DNA of 24,883 nt from an uncultured Lachnospiraceae bacterium (GTDB lineage Bacteria > Bacillota > Clostridia > Lachnospirales > Lachnospiraceae), in contig CAJURH010000016.1 in the NCBI GenBank assembly GCA_910588775.1, positions 30,213 through 55,095 on the forward strand, in the 5' to 3' direction. This document shows positions 1 through 7,937 of this stretch, piece by piece. How positions within the stretch are numbered: the stretch's first letter is position 1; each line of letters opens with the position of its first letter. Below the pieces are notes generated by a model. That model saw only the letters and a list, made by a program, of their open reading frames with translations. It did not search any database and was not told where the DNA came from. A program made the position numbers and the translations under genes.

Positions 1-1
1 T

Positions 2-1924
2 AAGAACGATTTTGCAGGTCAGCTCACAGCGGATAATAAAAGAATATGGGTTGCGCTTGAACACGAAGCGGAAAAACTATTTGCAGAATCGGAGCAGGGA
101 GATGAACTGTTATTTAAGACGGATGACAAAAAAAGTTATTACGCGTATGTTAATTGGTTTGCAAAGGATGTTACCTACCATCTATGGATTGGAAATGGGA
201 AAGACAAGAGGTCGGAGCTTTTTTATCGGCAAAAGAACATTATGATAAATGATAACAGTGACCCGGCTGTTATATTTAAAACAAATCAGAATTATGAAGT
301 GCGTTTTGTCGTAAGGGGGCACGTGACTTGCCTTGAGAATATGGCTCAATCAGCCAAAACCATTCGAATAAAGACTAAGACCTCAAACAAAAATTTGATG
401 GCGGATACTTTCTTACAGACTTATTTGTATGTAGATGATAACATTTCTGGTGAGAGGACTGTTTTAGGAAAGGCAAAATGCGTGGAAGTGTGTGGTAAAA
501 TCGAATGTGAATTTTCAGTTTGTTTTGATAATCGCAATGTCACCAGAAATCTCTATTCCAGTTGGCGGGACCTGTGCATATGTTATACAGATAGCAGTGG
601 ACAGGAGACCTGTGATTATATTTACAGCAATAAATTTTGTAAAATAAGCATAAACCTTCCTACATTAAAAATCAGTTTATACAGAGGAAATGACGGCTCT
701 ATGCGGCTTATGTCAAAGAGCGTATGGAGAAAATCGGAGGATAGCTGGCAGAAACGCAAAGCTTTAATAGCTGCGAATTATCCAAAGTACAGAGAGGAGA
801 AAATAGACCCTAAATGCATTGTTTTTGAATCTATGTGGGGCGCCAAATATAGCTGCAATCCACGGCATTTGTATGAATATATTGATAAAAATTATCCAGA
901 ATATAAATGCGTATGGTCTCTGAATGATGAAAGAATTCCGATCAAAGGCAATGGAATAAGAGTGCGCCGGCATTCGCAGGAATATTACCGTTACCTGGCG
1001 AAGGCAAAGTATCTTATCAATAACGTGAACTTCCCAAACGAGTACGTGAAGCGCGAGGGACAGATTGAAATACAGACGATGCATGGCACCCCGTTAAAGA
1101 CTTTCGGTCTGGATGTTACAGAGGAACTTCCCAATGAAAACAGCAGAAAGAAATATATTGAGAAAAACTCCCGGTGGGATTATCTGGTTGTGCAGGGGAA
1201 ATTTATGGAATCCAAAGCCCATGACTGTTTTGGATATAAAAAAGAAATCTTAAAAACAGGTTATCCCAGAACGGATATTTTATTCAACAGAGATGAGAAT
1301 CAGGCTCTGTCCATCAAAAGAAGGTTGGGACTGCCTCTTGATAAAAAAATCATTCTTTATGCGCCAACCTGGCGTGTGAGGGGGAATTTTGATCTACAAC
1401 TTGATTTGGAGAAAATGAAAAAAGAGTTAGCGGACGAATATATTCTGCTGATAAGGCTGCATTATTTTTCACCAGTAAGTGAAAATATGGCAATAGATAA
1501 CGAGTTCACATTTGACTTGCAGCCGTACAGAAGCATAGAGAATTTGTATCAGATAGCGGATATGGTCATTACAGATTATTCGTCGGTAATGTTTGACTAT
1601 ATCCTTCTTGATAAGCCAATGCTCTTTTATATATATGATTTGGAAGATTATCGGGACCGCTTACGGGGCATCTATGTGGATATTGAGAGAGAAGCGCCAG
1701 GACCAATCGCTTTTGATACGGATGAGGTTGTTTACACAATTCATAATCTTGATGATGAGATGGAAAAATGCAGGGACAGGATTTATGATTTTAAAGAAAA
1801 ATATGTGGGTTATGAGAACCCGGATTCTTGTAAAATGGTCGTTGACGCCGCCATAAAACCAAGTCGATGGATAGGAGGGTTTTTCCGCATAAAGAGAAAA
1901 ATAAAATCTTATTTAAAAAGGTAG
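2..1924 (+). CDS. CDP-glycerol glycerophosphotransferase family protein (5' end outside the window)
   Basis: The frame is open from base 2 with no stop, and the first in-window ATG (242) has no ribosome binding site, so the true start lies left of the window. The C-terminal half carries hallmarks of the TagB/TagF-type glycerophosphotransferase family, which builds or primes poly(glycerol phosphate) chains of wall teichoic acid or similar polymers at the inner membrane face: MHGTPLKTFG (from about 1078), YAPTWR (about 1357) and TDYSSVMFDY (about 1573), followed by the DKPMLFYIYDLEDY stretch typical of the end of the domain. The part before about 820 is not recognisable to me and may be a linker or accessory domain, as in long glycosyltransferase-plus-TagF proteins. 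The C-terminus is basic (RIKRKIKSYLKR), fitting membrane association. The family is secure; the exact polymer and acceptor are unknown. Confidence 0.88.
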   Translation, partial: KNDFAGQLTADNKRIWVALEHEAEKLFAESEQGDELLFKTDDKKSYYAYVNWFAKDVTYHLWIGNGKDKRSELFYRQKNIMINDNSDPAVIFKTNQNYEVRFVVRGHVTCLENMAQSAKTIRIKTKTSNKNLMADTFLQTYLYVDDNISGERTVLGKAKCVEVCGKIECEFSVCFDNRNVTRNLYSSWRDLCICYTDSSGQETCDYIYSNKFCKISINLPTLKISLYRGNDGSMRLMSKSVWRKSEDSWQKRKALIAANYPKYREEKIDPKCIVFESMWGAKYSCNPRHLYEYIDKNYPEYKCVWSLNDERIPIKGNGIRVRRHSQEYYRYLAKAKYLINNVNFPNEYVKREGQIEIQTMHGTPLKTFGLDVTEELPNENSRKKYIEKNSRWDYLVVQGKFMESKAHDCFGYKKEILKTGYPRTDILFNRDENQALSIKRRLGLPLDKKIILYAPTWRVRGNFDLQLDLEKMKKELADEYILLIRLHYFSPVSENMAIDNEFTFDLQPYRSIENLYQIADMVITDYSSVMFDYILLDKPMLFYIYDLEDYRDRLRGIYVDIEREAPGPIAFDTDEVVYTIHNLDDEMEKCRDRIYDFKEKYVGYENPDSCKMVVDAAIKPSRWIGGFFRIKRKIKSYLKR

Positions 1925-1942
1925 GGAATGCAGATTTATTAA

Positions 1943-2119
1943 AGGAATCGGGCTTTTACTCATAGAAGTGTTACAATAGAGAAAAACGCAAGGAGATTTA
2001 CAAACGAAAAAAGTACAGGCCAGCGTTATATTGTGATACAGGCAAATGTCCGTTTGGAATTTGAGTCTGGTGAAGGATTTCAAGAACGGGTGAAGAAACG
2101 GCGTGAATACTCCCACTGA
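1943..2119 (+). other. Gap after the transferase gene with a possible degenerate ORF remnant
   Basis: This stretch has no gene with a start codon and ribosome binding site. One frame stays open for 58 codons from just after an in-frame TAA to a TGA that sits inside the terminator hairpin. It reads like protein (for example RLEFESGEGFQERVKKRREY) but has no ATG or usable GTG/TTG start. I do not recognise it. It could be the 3' end of a lost gene, or chance. From 2136 to the pfkA promoter I see nothing else. Confidence 0.2.
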
Positions 2120-2135
2120 AATAATGGGAGTTTTT
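2109..2135 (+). terminator. Rho-independent terminator
   Basis: Perfect 7-bp stem (ACTCCCA at 2109-2115 with TGGGAGT at 2125-2131), 9-base loop, then a run of T ending in TTTTTC. It separates the cell-wall polymer gene from the pfkA operon. Confidence 0.8.
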
Positions 2136-2194
2136 CGATGCTCTTATAAATGAAGCCTTTCAGGGAATATGTATTGAATAATGTTCTATACCAC

Positions 2195-2223
2195 TTGCAT
2201 TTACACTGAAAATGCATTAGAAT
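2195..2223 (+). promoter_or_regulatory. pfkA promoter with overlapping palindrome
   Basis: TTGCAT (2195-2200), 17-base spacer, TAGAAT (2218-2223). An inverted repeat TGCATTT / AAATGCA (2196-2202 and 2210-2216, 7-base gap) overlaps the -35 box and spacer and could be a repressor site. The expected transcription start near 2230 leaves too short a leader for the upstream ATG at 2241 and supports the start at 2274. Confidence 0.65.
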
Positions 2224-2273
2224 TTAGGCAATAAGCGATTTTGGAAGGAACAGGAATGCACAAGGAGGTTACG

Positions 2274-3272
2274 ATGTCTGCAGTGGATAAAAAGATTAGT
2301 GTGATTGGTGTATTGACAAGTGGAGGGGACGCCCCGGGGATGAATGCCGCTATCCGCGCGGTTGTCCGCAGAGGCTTAAGTAATGGACTGAAAGTAAAAG
2401 GAATTTACAAAGGATACAATGGGTTGCTCAACGAAGAAATTGTAGATATGGAAGCTCAGGATGTATCGGATACCATAGAGCGGGGAGGAACCATACTTTA
2501 CACGGCCCGGTGTGCGGAATTTCGTACGGAGGAAGGCCAGAGACGGGGCGCGGAAGTCTGCAAGAAACATGGCATCGAAGGGCTGGTTGTAATCGGCGGG
2601 GACGGTTCCTTTGCCGGTGCGCAGAAGCTGGCAAATCTGGGGATTAACACCATCGGCATTCCCGGGACCATTGATCTGGACATTGCCTGCACGGAATATA
2701 CCATCGGATTTGACACAGCTGTGAACACAGCCATGGAAGCCATTGACAAGGTAAGAGATACATCCACATCCCATGAACGGTGCAGCATTATTGAGGTTAT
2801 GGGGAGAAATGCAGGGTACATTGCGTTATGGTGCGGAATTGCCAACGGAGCGGAAGACGTGCTGATTCCGGAAAAATACGATTACGATGAACAGAAACTG
2901 ATTAACAGCATCATTGACAACCGCAAGAAGGGAAAGCGACACCATATCATTATCAATGCAGAAGGAATTGGGCATTCTGAGGCGATGGCCAAGAGGATAG
3001 AGGCCGCCACAGGCGTTGAGACAAGAGCTACCATACTGGGCCACATGCAGCGGGGAGGAAGCCCCACATGCAAAGACCGGGTGTACGCATCCATTATGGG
3101 AGCAAAAGCAGTGGATCTGCTGCTGGAGGGCAAAACCCAGCGGGTAGTGGGCTATAAACATGGCAAATATGTGGATTTCGACATCAACGAAGCTCTTTCC
3201 ATGAAAAAACAGTTATCCGAATACCAGTTTGAAGTGTGCAATTCTATTTCTCATAATTATAGTAAAAAATAG
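2274..3272 (+). CDS. pfkA: ATP-dependent 6-phosphofructokinase
   Basis: Phosphorylates fructose 6-phosphate to fructose 1,6-bisphosphate in glycolysis; cytosolic and usually a homotetramer. The 332-residue protein has the family order: TSGGDAPGMN (residues 15-24), GGDGS (109-113), PGTID (130-134) with the catalytic Asp at 134, the MGR substrate loop (176-178) and GHMQRGGSP (256-264). Gly in GGDGS and in PGTID is the pattern of ATP-using rather than pyrophosphate-using enzymes. The start at 2274 has AAGGAGG (2262-2268) at ideal spacing; an in-frame ATG at 2241 would add 11 residues but lacks a good site. One oddity: the near-invariant TIDND stretch reads TIDLD (Leu 135), followed by Cys 139 and Glu 141 where Gly and Asp are common. 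First gene of a run with ktrB only 2 bases downstream. Confidence 0.95.
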   Translation: MSAVDKKISVIGVLTSGGDAPGMNAAIRAVVRRGLSNGLKVKGIYKGYNGLLNEEIVDMEAQDVSDTIERGGTILYTARCAEFRTEEGQRRGAEVCKKHGIEGLVVIGGDGSFAGAQKLANLGINTIGIPGTIDLDIACTEYTIGFDTAVNTAMEAIDKVRDTSTSHERCSIIEVMGRNAGYIALWCGIANGAEDVLIPEKYDYDEQKLINSIIDNRKKGKRHHIIINAEGIGHSEAMAKRIEAATGVETRATILGHMQRGGSPTCKDRVYASIMGAKAVDLLLEGKTQRVVGYKHGKYVDFDINEALSMKKQLSEYQFEVCNSISHNYSKK

Positions 3273-3274
3273 AT

Positions 3275-4618
3275 ATGGACTATCAAAAATTAAGCACCGC
3301 GCAGATTATTGCCCTTGGGTTTGCGGGGGTAATTCTTCTGGGCGGTTTAATCTTGTGGCTTCCAATGTGCGCGGCTCCAGGGGAACAGACCCATTTTATC
3401 GACGCGTTGTTCACATCGGCCACTTCCGTCTGCGTGACGGGGCTTGTAACGGTCACCACTGCAGTCCATTGGTCGGCTCTGGGTAAGGCGGTGATTCTGC
3501 TGCTGATTCAGTTGGGCGGTTTGGGCATTATAGCGGTGTCCATGTTCATTGTCCTGTTGGCAGGCGGACATATTGGTTTAAAAGGCAGACGGATGATACA
3601 GGAAACGTATAATCTAAACACACTTTCCGGCATGGCGGGTGTGGTCCGCAAGATCGTGGCCTGCACGCTGGGGGCGGAACTGCTGGGCGCCGTCTGCTAT
3701 TCCTTCGTGTTCGTCCCGGAATTTGGCTGGAGAAAAGGTCTTCTGCAGTCGGTATTTACGTCTGTGTCCGCTTTCTGCAACGCGGGGATTGACATTCTGG
3801 GGGAGGACAGCCTGGCTCCCTATGTGGGAAATCCTCTGTTGAATGTGACCACCATGGCTCTGATTGTATCCGGCGGGCTGGGTTTCCTGGTCTGGTGGGA
3901 CCTATACCGGGTTGCCAGAAAACGCCTTGGGTGGGGCAAATTAAATCTGCATTCTAAATTGGCTATTACGGCCACAGCGGTACTGATTCTGGGCGGGGCA
4001 GCCTTATACTTCTTATTTGAATATGGAAATCCTTCCACTTTGGGAACTCTGTCCCTGGGCAATAAGTTCCTGGCTTCTATGTTCCAGTCGGTGACCACCC
4101 GAACGGCCGGATTCTTTTCCATTGGCCAAGACGGTTTCAGCGACGCGTCTACGGTTTTGACTCTGTTTTTGATGTTCACAGGGGGTTCGCCTATGGGGAC
4201 GGCGGGTGGGATTAAGACCACCACTCTGGCGATTCTGATTCTCACAGTGGGGGCCTACCTGAAAGGAAAAAACGATACGGAAGTCTTTCGCAGAAAAATG
4301 CGGGATCAGGACATTCGTACGGCCATTGTGGTAGTGGCGCTGGGGACAGCGGTATTGCTGGTAAGCGCTACGGCTTTGTCTCTGGCCATGGACGCGTCCT
4401 TTATCGACATCCTGTTTGAAACTACGTCCGCGCTGGGGACAGCGGGATTAAGCAGAGGGATTACCGGGGATTTGCCCTGGGTTGGGAAGATTATTATTAT
4501 ATTAAATATGTATCTGGGGCGTATTGGCCCGATCACACTGGCCACGGCCATCGTTATGCGTGCCAAAGATGTGAACCAGAATGTGCATCTGGCGGAAGAA
4601 AATATTTTGATTGGATAA
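3275..4618 (+). CDS. ktrB: Potassium uptake transporter, membrane subunit KtrB (TrkH family)
   Basis: Pore-forming subunit of a Ktr-type K+ uptake system, working with the KtrA ring encoded just downstream. At 447 residues it has the usual KtrB length and four pore-loop repeats, each with its filter Gly region: TSVCVTGL, SAFCNAGID, TTRTAGFF and SALGTAGL. Many hydrophobic segments span the sequence. The ATG lies 2 bases after the pfkA stop with no clear Shine-Dalgarno, so translation is probably coupled to pfkA. Placing a K+ importer directly behind phosphofructokinase suggests co-transcription; a physiological link is only inference. Confidence 0.95.
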   Translation: MDYQKLSTAQIIALGFAGVILLGGLILWLPMCAAPGEQTHFIDALFTSATSVCVTGLVTVTTAVHWSALGKAVILLLIQLGGLGIIAVSMFIVLLAGGHIGLKGRRMIQETYNLNTLSGMAGVVRKIVACTLGAELLGAVCYSFVFVPEFGWRKGLLQSVFTSVSAFCNAGIDILGEDSLAPYVGNPLLNVTTMALIVSGGLGFLVWWDLYRVARKRLGWGKLNLHSKLAITATAVLILGGAALYFLFEYGNPSTLGTLSLGNKFLASMFQSVTTRTAGFFSIGQDGFSDASTVLTLFLMFTGGSPMGTAGGIKTTTLAILILTVGAYLKGKNDTEVFRRKMRDQDIRTAIVVVALGTAVLLVSATALSLAMDASFIDILFETTSALGTAGLSRGITGDLPWVGKIIIILNMYLGRIGPITLATAIVMRAKDVNQNVHLAEENILIG

Positions 4619-4628
4619 GAGGGCAAAT

Positions 4629-5294
4629 ATGAAAAAGAAATCGTATGTGGTGTTTGGGCTTGGTTCTTTTGGCTACAGTGTGGCGGAAACGCTGGCGGAT
4701 TCCGGCTATGAAGTAATGGTGGTGGACAAAGGCAGCGACCCGACTCAGTCCATTTCTTCCAAAGTCACCTATGCAGTGAAAGCGGATGTGACGGATACAG
4801 GGACGCTGGAATCCCTGGACATTTCTCAGTTTGACGTGGCGGTGGTGGCATTTACCCAAGACATGAACGCCAGCATCATGGCCACCTTATATGCGAAAGA
4901 ATGTAGGATTCCCAAAGTAGTGGCCAAGGCCGTGACTGCCCTTCATGCAACGATTTTGCGGAAAGTGGGAGCCGATGAGGTGGTTTTCCCGGAGCGGGAT
5001 ATGGGCGTTCGGGTGGCGCAGAACCTGGTGGCCGGGGGGATGGTGGATTTTCTGGAACTGTCCGATGAATACCGGCTGACGGAGATTCGCGTGCCGTCGC
5101 GCTGGGTGGGTCATTCTCTGAATTCCCTGGATGTGCGGGGAAAGTATAAGCTGAACGTGATTGCGGTGAAAGACGGGGAAGAAGTTTCCATGAATATAGA
5201 TCCCAATCAAAGGCTGGAAGGACATCAGTTCCTGGTGGTGATGGGGGACAATGAGAGCTTGGACCGTTTGCTGGGAGGGGAGGGTGGCCGATGA
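4629..5294 (+). CDS. ktrA: Potassium uptake regulatory subunit KtrA (RCK domain)
   Basis: Cytosolic nucleotide-binding gating ring of the Ktr K+ channel. The 221-residue protein starts with a Rossmann fold (FGLGSFG, a GxGxxG motif, then the acidic end of beta-2 in VVDKGSD), followed by TrkA-N and a TrkA-C (RCK_C) domain from roughly residue 135. Length matches KtrA. The start at 4629 has AAGAGGG just upstream; an in-frame ATG at 4611 overlaps ktrB and lacks a site. The stop overlaps the next start (ATGA at 5291-5294). Confidence 0.94.
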   Translation: MKKKSYVVFGLGSFGYSVAETLADSGYEVMVVDKGSDPTQSISSKVTYAVKADVTDTGTLESLDISQFDVAVVAFTQDMNASIMATLYAKECRIPKVVAKAVTALHATILRKVGADEVVFPERDMGVRVAQNLVAGGMVDFLELSDEYRLTEIRVPSRWVGHSLNSLDVRGKYKLNVIAVKDGEEVSMNIDPNQRLEGHQFLVVMGDNESLDRLLGGEGGR

Positions 5295-6094
5295 TTACTA
5301 GCGTTTCCAATGCCCAGGTGAAGAACGTGGTTCAGCTTCTGCAGAAATCCAAAGCACGGAAGAAACAAGGGCTTTTCGTAGTCGAGGGCTGGAAGATGTG
5401 CCGGGAAATGCCGGACGCATGGATGAAAGCTGTGTATGTGACGGAGGAATTTTATGAAAATATGTCCCCGCAGCACAAAGAAACGTATGCCGAAAAAGGG
5501 ATCTTGGAAATTGTTTCCGATCCTGTATTTCAGCGGATGAGTGATGCGAAAACGCCCCAGGGCATTCTGGCCATAGTGGCGCAGCCAGAATATACGCTGG
5601 AGGAGACCCTTTGTGGCGAAAAGCCGCTGATGGTGGTTCTAGAGGATTTACAGGACCCCGGAAACGTGGGGACGATTCTTCGCACAGCGGAAGGGGCCGG
5701 CGTGTCCGGGATTTTGTTGAGCCGGCAGTGCGCGGATTTGTTCAGTCCTAAGACCGTGCGCTCCACTATGGGGTCCATTTACCGGATGCCTTTTTGTTAT
5801 GCGGATAATCTGGCGGAAACATTGGAGAAACTGAAGCGGGATGGATATGCCATCTATGCGGCGGATTTGGCCGGGGCGTGTGATTACGATCAGGCGGACT
5901 ATACGGATAAGGCGGCCATATTAATTGGAAATGAGGGAAACGGGCTTTCAGGGGAGCTGCTGGCCCTGGCGGATAAATCGGTGCGCATTCCCATGGAAGG
6001 CGGCGCAGAGTCTCTGAACGCGGCTATGGCGGCGGGAATCCTTATGTATGAGGCGGCGCGCCAGCGAAGATGGAAAAAGGAAAAAAATATTTAA
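5291..6094 (+). CDS. SpoU/TrmH-family RNA 2'-O-ribose methyltransferase
   Basis: A SPOUT-fold enzyme predicted to transfer a methyl group from S-adenosylmethionine to a ribose 2'-OH in rRNA or tRNA. The 267-residue protein has an N-terminal substrate-binding region (FVVEGWKMCREM), then the three knot motifs: DPGNVGTILRTAEGAG, LIGNEGNGLS and IPMEGGAESLNAAMAAGILMYE. It resembles the RlmB/TsnR-like group often annotated as 23S rRNA (guanosine-2'-O-)-methyltransferase, but the exact target cannot be read from sequence. It overlaps ktrA by four bases, making it the fourth gene of the pfkA run. No clear terminator follows before the next gene. Confidence 0.9.
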   Translation: MITSVSNAQVKNVVQLLQKSKARKKQGLFVVEGWKMCREMPDAWMKAVYVTEEFYENMSPQHKETYAEKGILEIVSDPVFQRMSDAKTPQGILAIVAQPEYTLEETLCGEKPLMVVLEDLQDPGNVGTILRTAEGAGVSGILLSRQCADLFSPKTVRSTMGSIYRMPFCYADNLAETLEKLKRDGYAIYAADLAGACDYDQADYTDKAAILIGNEGNGLSGELLALADKSVRIPMEGGAESLNAAMAAGILMYEAARQRRWKKEKNI

Positions 6095-6099
6095 AAATT

Positions 6100-6128
6100 T
6101 GAATGGATTATTCCTCGGCAATCGTATT
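6100..6128 (+). promoter_or_regulatory. Possible ECF-type promoter for the secreted-protein/sigma operon
   Basis: TGAATG (6100-6105) and CGTATT (6123-6128), 17 bases apart, resemble the TGAAAC / CGTA layout recognised by many ECF sigma factors. This would fit autoregulation by the sigma factor encoded two genes on. The match is imperfect and unsupported by a second copy in the window. Confidence 0.25.
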
Positions 6129-6174
6129 AGATATGAAATGAGAAATGGGTATCATAAATAACGGAGGAATGATC

Positions 6175-6519
6175 ATGAAAAGAGCGATTGTGGGTATTGT
6201 AACAGCGGCAATGGTATTATCAGTGGGAGTGACAAGCGCATTTGCGGCAGGCAGGGGATGCGGCCGGGGGTATGGGCAGAATTTTGCCAATGCAAGCGGC
6301 GGCGTTTGCGGTAATTTTAGAGCCATCTGCAATTTTGTAGACGAGGATTACGATGGCGTTTGTGACAACTGCGATAGAAATCACGGAAATTGCCTGCCAC
6401 AAAATGACTGCGGCCAGAATTATGTGGATGTGAACAGCGACGGCGTTTGCGATAATTATCAGGGATACGGGCATGGAAGAGGAAGAGGCTGCGGATATAG
6501 AGGTGGGTGCAACAGATAA
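6175..6519 (+). CDS. Small secreted Cys/Gly-rich protein with two DGVCDN loops
   Basis: Function unknown. 114 residues with a clear signal peptide (MKRAIVGIV..., hydrophobic core, cleavage after about Ala 24 in SAFA). The mature part has ten cysteines and two copies of [FY]VDxxxDGVCDN (residues 54-65 and 83-94). The Asp/Asn spacing resembles calcium-binding loops of the EF-hand, dockerin or thrombospondin-3 type. It ends in a Gly/Arg/His/Cys tail (GYGHGRGRGCGYRGGC). The start at 6175 follows GGAGG (6163-6167) by 7 bases; an in-frame ATG at 6145 has no site. It lies 14 bases upstream of an ECF sigma gene, and its tail resembles that of the RsgI-like protein two genes on, so it is probably a regulated target or part of the sensing circuit. 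Metal binding is an inference from composition. Confidence 0.8.
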   Translation: MKRAIVGIVTAAMVLSVGVTSAFAAGRGCGRGYGQNFANASGGVCGNFRAICNFVDEDYDGVCDNCDRNHGNCLPQNDCGQNYVDVNSDGVCDNYQGYGHGRGRGCGYRGGCNR

Positions 6520-6533
6520 CAAGGAAAAGCGCT

Positions 6534-7019
6534 ATGCGGAGTGAGCAAGAGGTGAACGGGGCCATCGAACGGCATGCAAATACCATTCGACGGCTCTGCA
6601 TGATATATTTGAAAAATTATGCGGATACCGAGGACATATTTCAAACGGTGTTTTTGAAGTATGTCCTTAGCTCTGTTTCATTTGAAAGCGAGGAACATGA
6701 GAAGGCGTGGTTTATCCGGGTTACAATCAACGCTTGCAAAGATTTGCTCAAGAATTTTTTTCGCAGCCGCACGGTGTCCATGGATGAAATTATGGAGCAG
6801 CCGGCGCAACTGTCTCCAGATCATCGAGAGGTTTTGGAGGCGGTGCTCTCACTTCCGCAGAAATACAGAGATGTGGTTTATCTGCATTATTTTGAGGACT
6901 ATACAGCTCCACAGATTAGCCGCATTCTGGGTAAGAACGTAAATACGATTTATACACTCCTGACTCGTTCCAAGCGAATGCTTCGGGAAAGGCTGGGAGG
7001 TGATGGGTTTGAATGGTAA
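6534..7019 (+). CDS. ECF-type RNA polymerase sigma factor
   Basis: Directs RNA polymerase to a small regulon in response to an envelope or external signal. The 161 residues contain region 2 (YADTEDIFQTVFLKYV, about 29-44, then AWFIRVTINACKDLLK) and region 4 (LSLPQKYRDVVYLHYFEDYTAPQISRILG, about 105-133, then NVNTIYTLLTRSKRMLRERL, a helix-turn-helix). There is no region 3, as expected for ECF factors. The start at 6534 has AAGGA 8 bases upstream; a GTG at 6507 would overlap the preceding gene and is less likely. The gene overlaps the following anti-sigma gene, the usual pairing for sigma/anti-sigma modules. Its target promoters are unknown. Confidence 0.92.
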   Translation: MRSEQEVNGAIERHANTIRRLCMIYLKNYADTEDIFQTVFLKYVLSSVSFESEEHEKAWFIRVTINACKDLLKNFFRSRTVSMDEIMEQPAQLSPDHREVLEAVLSLPQKYRDVVYLHYFEDYTAPQISRILGKNVNTIYTLLTRSKRMLRERLGGDGFEW

Positions 7020-7773
7020 GCTAAAGGAGATTTTCAATCAGGTACAGGCGGAAGAAGAGTTAAAGGACAACGCCAAGGTTTTTGTTGAGAAAAAGACGCA
7101 GGGATATACAAGAGTTAAATCGTCGAAACGCCGCTATCGTATTTGCGCCGCTGTGTGCGCGTGTTTACTGTGTATGCTGGTTGGAAGGCGGTGGCTTTAT
7201 TTTACGCCAACGGCGGAAATTAGCATAGATATTAATCCATCCCTGGAATTAAGCATCAACCGGTTTGACCGGGTGATTTCTGTGGATGGCTACAATGACG
7301 ATGGGCGGGCGCTGGCTGCTGCGCTTGATGTGAAATTTATGAATTACGCGGATGCGATAGAGCGGATATTGGTCGATAAGAGTGTTGTGGTTTTGCTGTC
7401 CAACAATGAAGTCATGACAATCACAGTCACAGGGCCGGATGAAATCCAGTCCTCTAAGATACTTTCGGACGTGGAGGCGTGTACGGCGAAACATAAGAAC
7501 GCTCATTGTTATTTCGCGAATGCAGAGGAAGTTGCGGCGGCCCATGAACTGGGGCTTTCTTATGGGAAGTACAGAGCTTATCTAGAGATTCAGACCCTGG
7601 ATCCCAATATTTCTCCAGAGACGGTACAGGGCATGACAATGAGGGAAATTCGTGATTTAATTGATAGTCTGTCAACGGATAACGGGAGCGAAATACGTTC
7701 GGACGATGATGCAGGGTGCGGCGGGCGGCATGGTTATGGCCATGGATGTGGCCGGGGAAATTGTGGTGGATAG
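7009..7773 (+). CDS. RsgI-like membrane anti-sigma factor with a His/Cys/Gly tail
   Basis: Predicted to hold the sigma factor encoded immediately upstream. Layout of the 254 residues: short cytosolic N-terminus (KLKEIFNQVQAEEELKDNAK, the probable sigma-binding part), one membrane segment at about 44-65, then an outer region with the RsgI middle-domain signature IDINPSLELSINRFDRVISV (73-92) and the later SYGKYRAYLEIQTLDP motif. The last 23 residues form an unusual tail, DDDAGCGGRHGYGHGCGRG..., with three Cys and two His. I chose TTG 7009 because the near-perfect Shine-Dalgarno GGGAGGTGAT (6995-7004) is too close to ATG 7003 or GTG 7000. The tail resembles the C-terminus of the secreted protein at 6175 and may sense metal or bind that protein; this is inference. 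Confidence 0.85.
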   Translation: MNGKLKEIFNQVQAEEELKDNAKVFVEKKTQGYTRVKSSKRRYRICAAVCACLLCMLVGRRWLYFTPTAEISIDINPSLELSINRFDRVISVDGYNDDGRALAAALDVKFMNYADAIERILVDKSVVVLLSNNEVMTITVTGPDEIQSSKILSDVEACTAKHKNAHCYFANAEEVAAAHELGLSYGKYRAYLEIQTLDPNISPETVQGMTMREIRDLIDSLSTDNGSEIRSDDDAGCGGRHGYGHGCGRGNCGG

Positions 7774-7829
7774 ACAGCCAGTCAGAAAATGGTCAAGTTT
7801 GGGGATACCGTCCGGCTTGGCTGTTTTTT
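7774..7829 (+). terminator. Terminator of the sigma/anti-sigma operon
   Basis: ACAGCCA (7774-7780, directly after the stop codon) pairs with TGGCTGT (7818-7824) and is followed by TTTTTTA. The long interior may fold further. From 7830 to 7895 I see nothing. Confidence 0.7.
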
Positions 7830-7895
7830 ATTGTGCAAATATGTTGTTAATAAGGTCTGTTTTATTCAGAGAATAAGAAAAAGATGTTATGCGAA

Positions 7896-7930
7896 ATGAG
7901 CCGGTCGTAGAATTCATGCGACTGGCTCAT
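7896..7930. repeat. Hairpin; diverged copy of the P-type ATPase terminator
   Basis: Twelve-base arms (7896-7907 and 7919-7930) pair with a single G.T. The sequence and its distance to the adjacent ATPase remnant match the hairpin at 8742-8772 behind the intact ATPase, so both came along in the same duplicated block. The T tract is poor on either strand, so termination may be weak here. Confidence 0.55.
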
Positions 7931-7937
7931 CTTGTGA

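Noticed and set aside
242..1924. ATG 242 as the start of the transferase gene
   Set aside because: The frame is open back to base 2 with protein-like sequence, and ATG 242 has no ribosome binding site.
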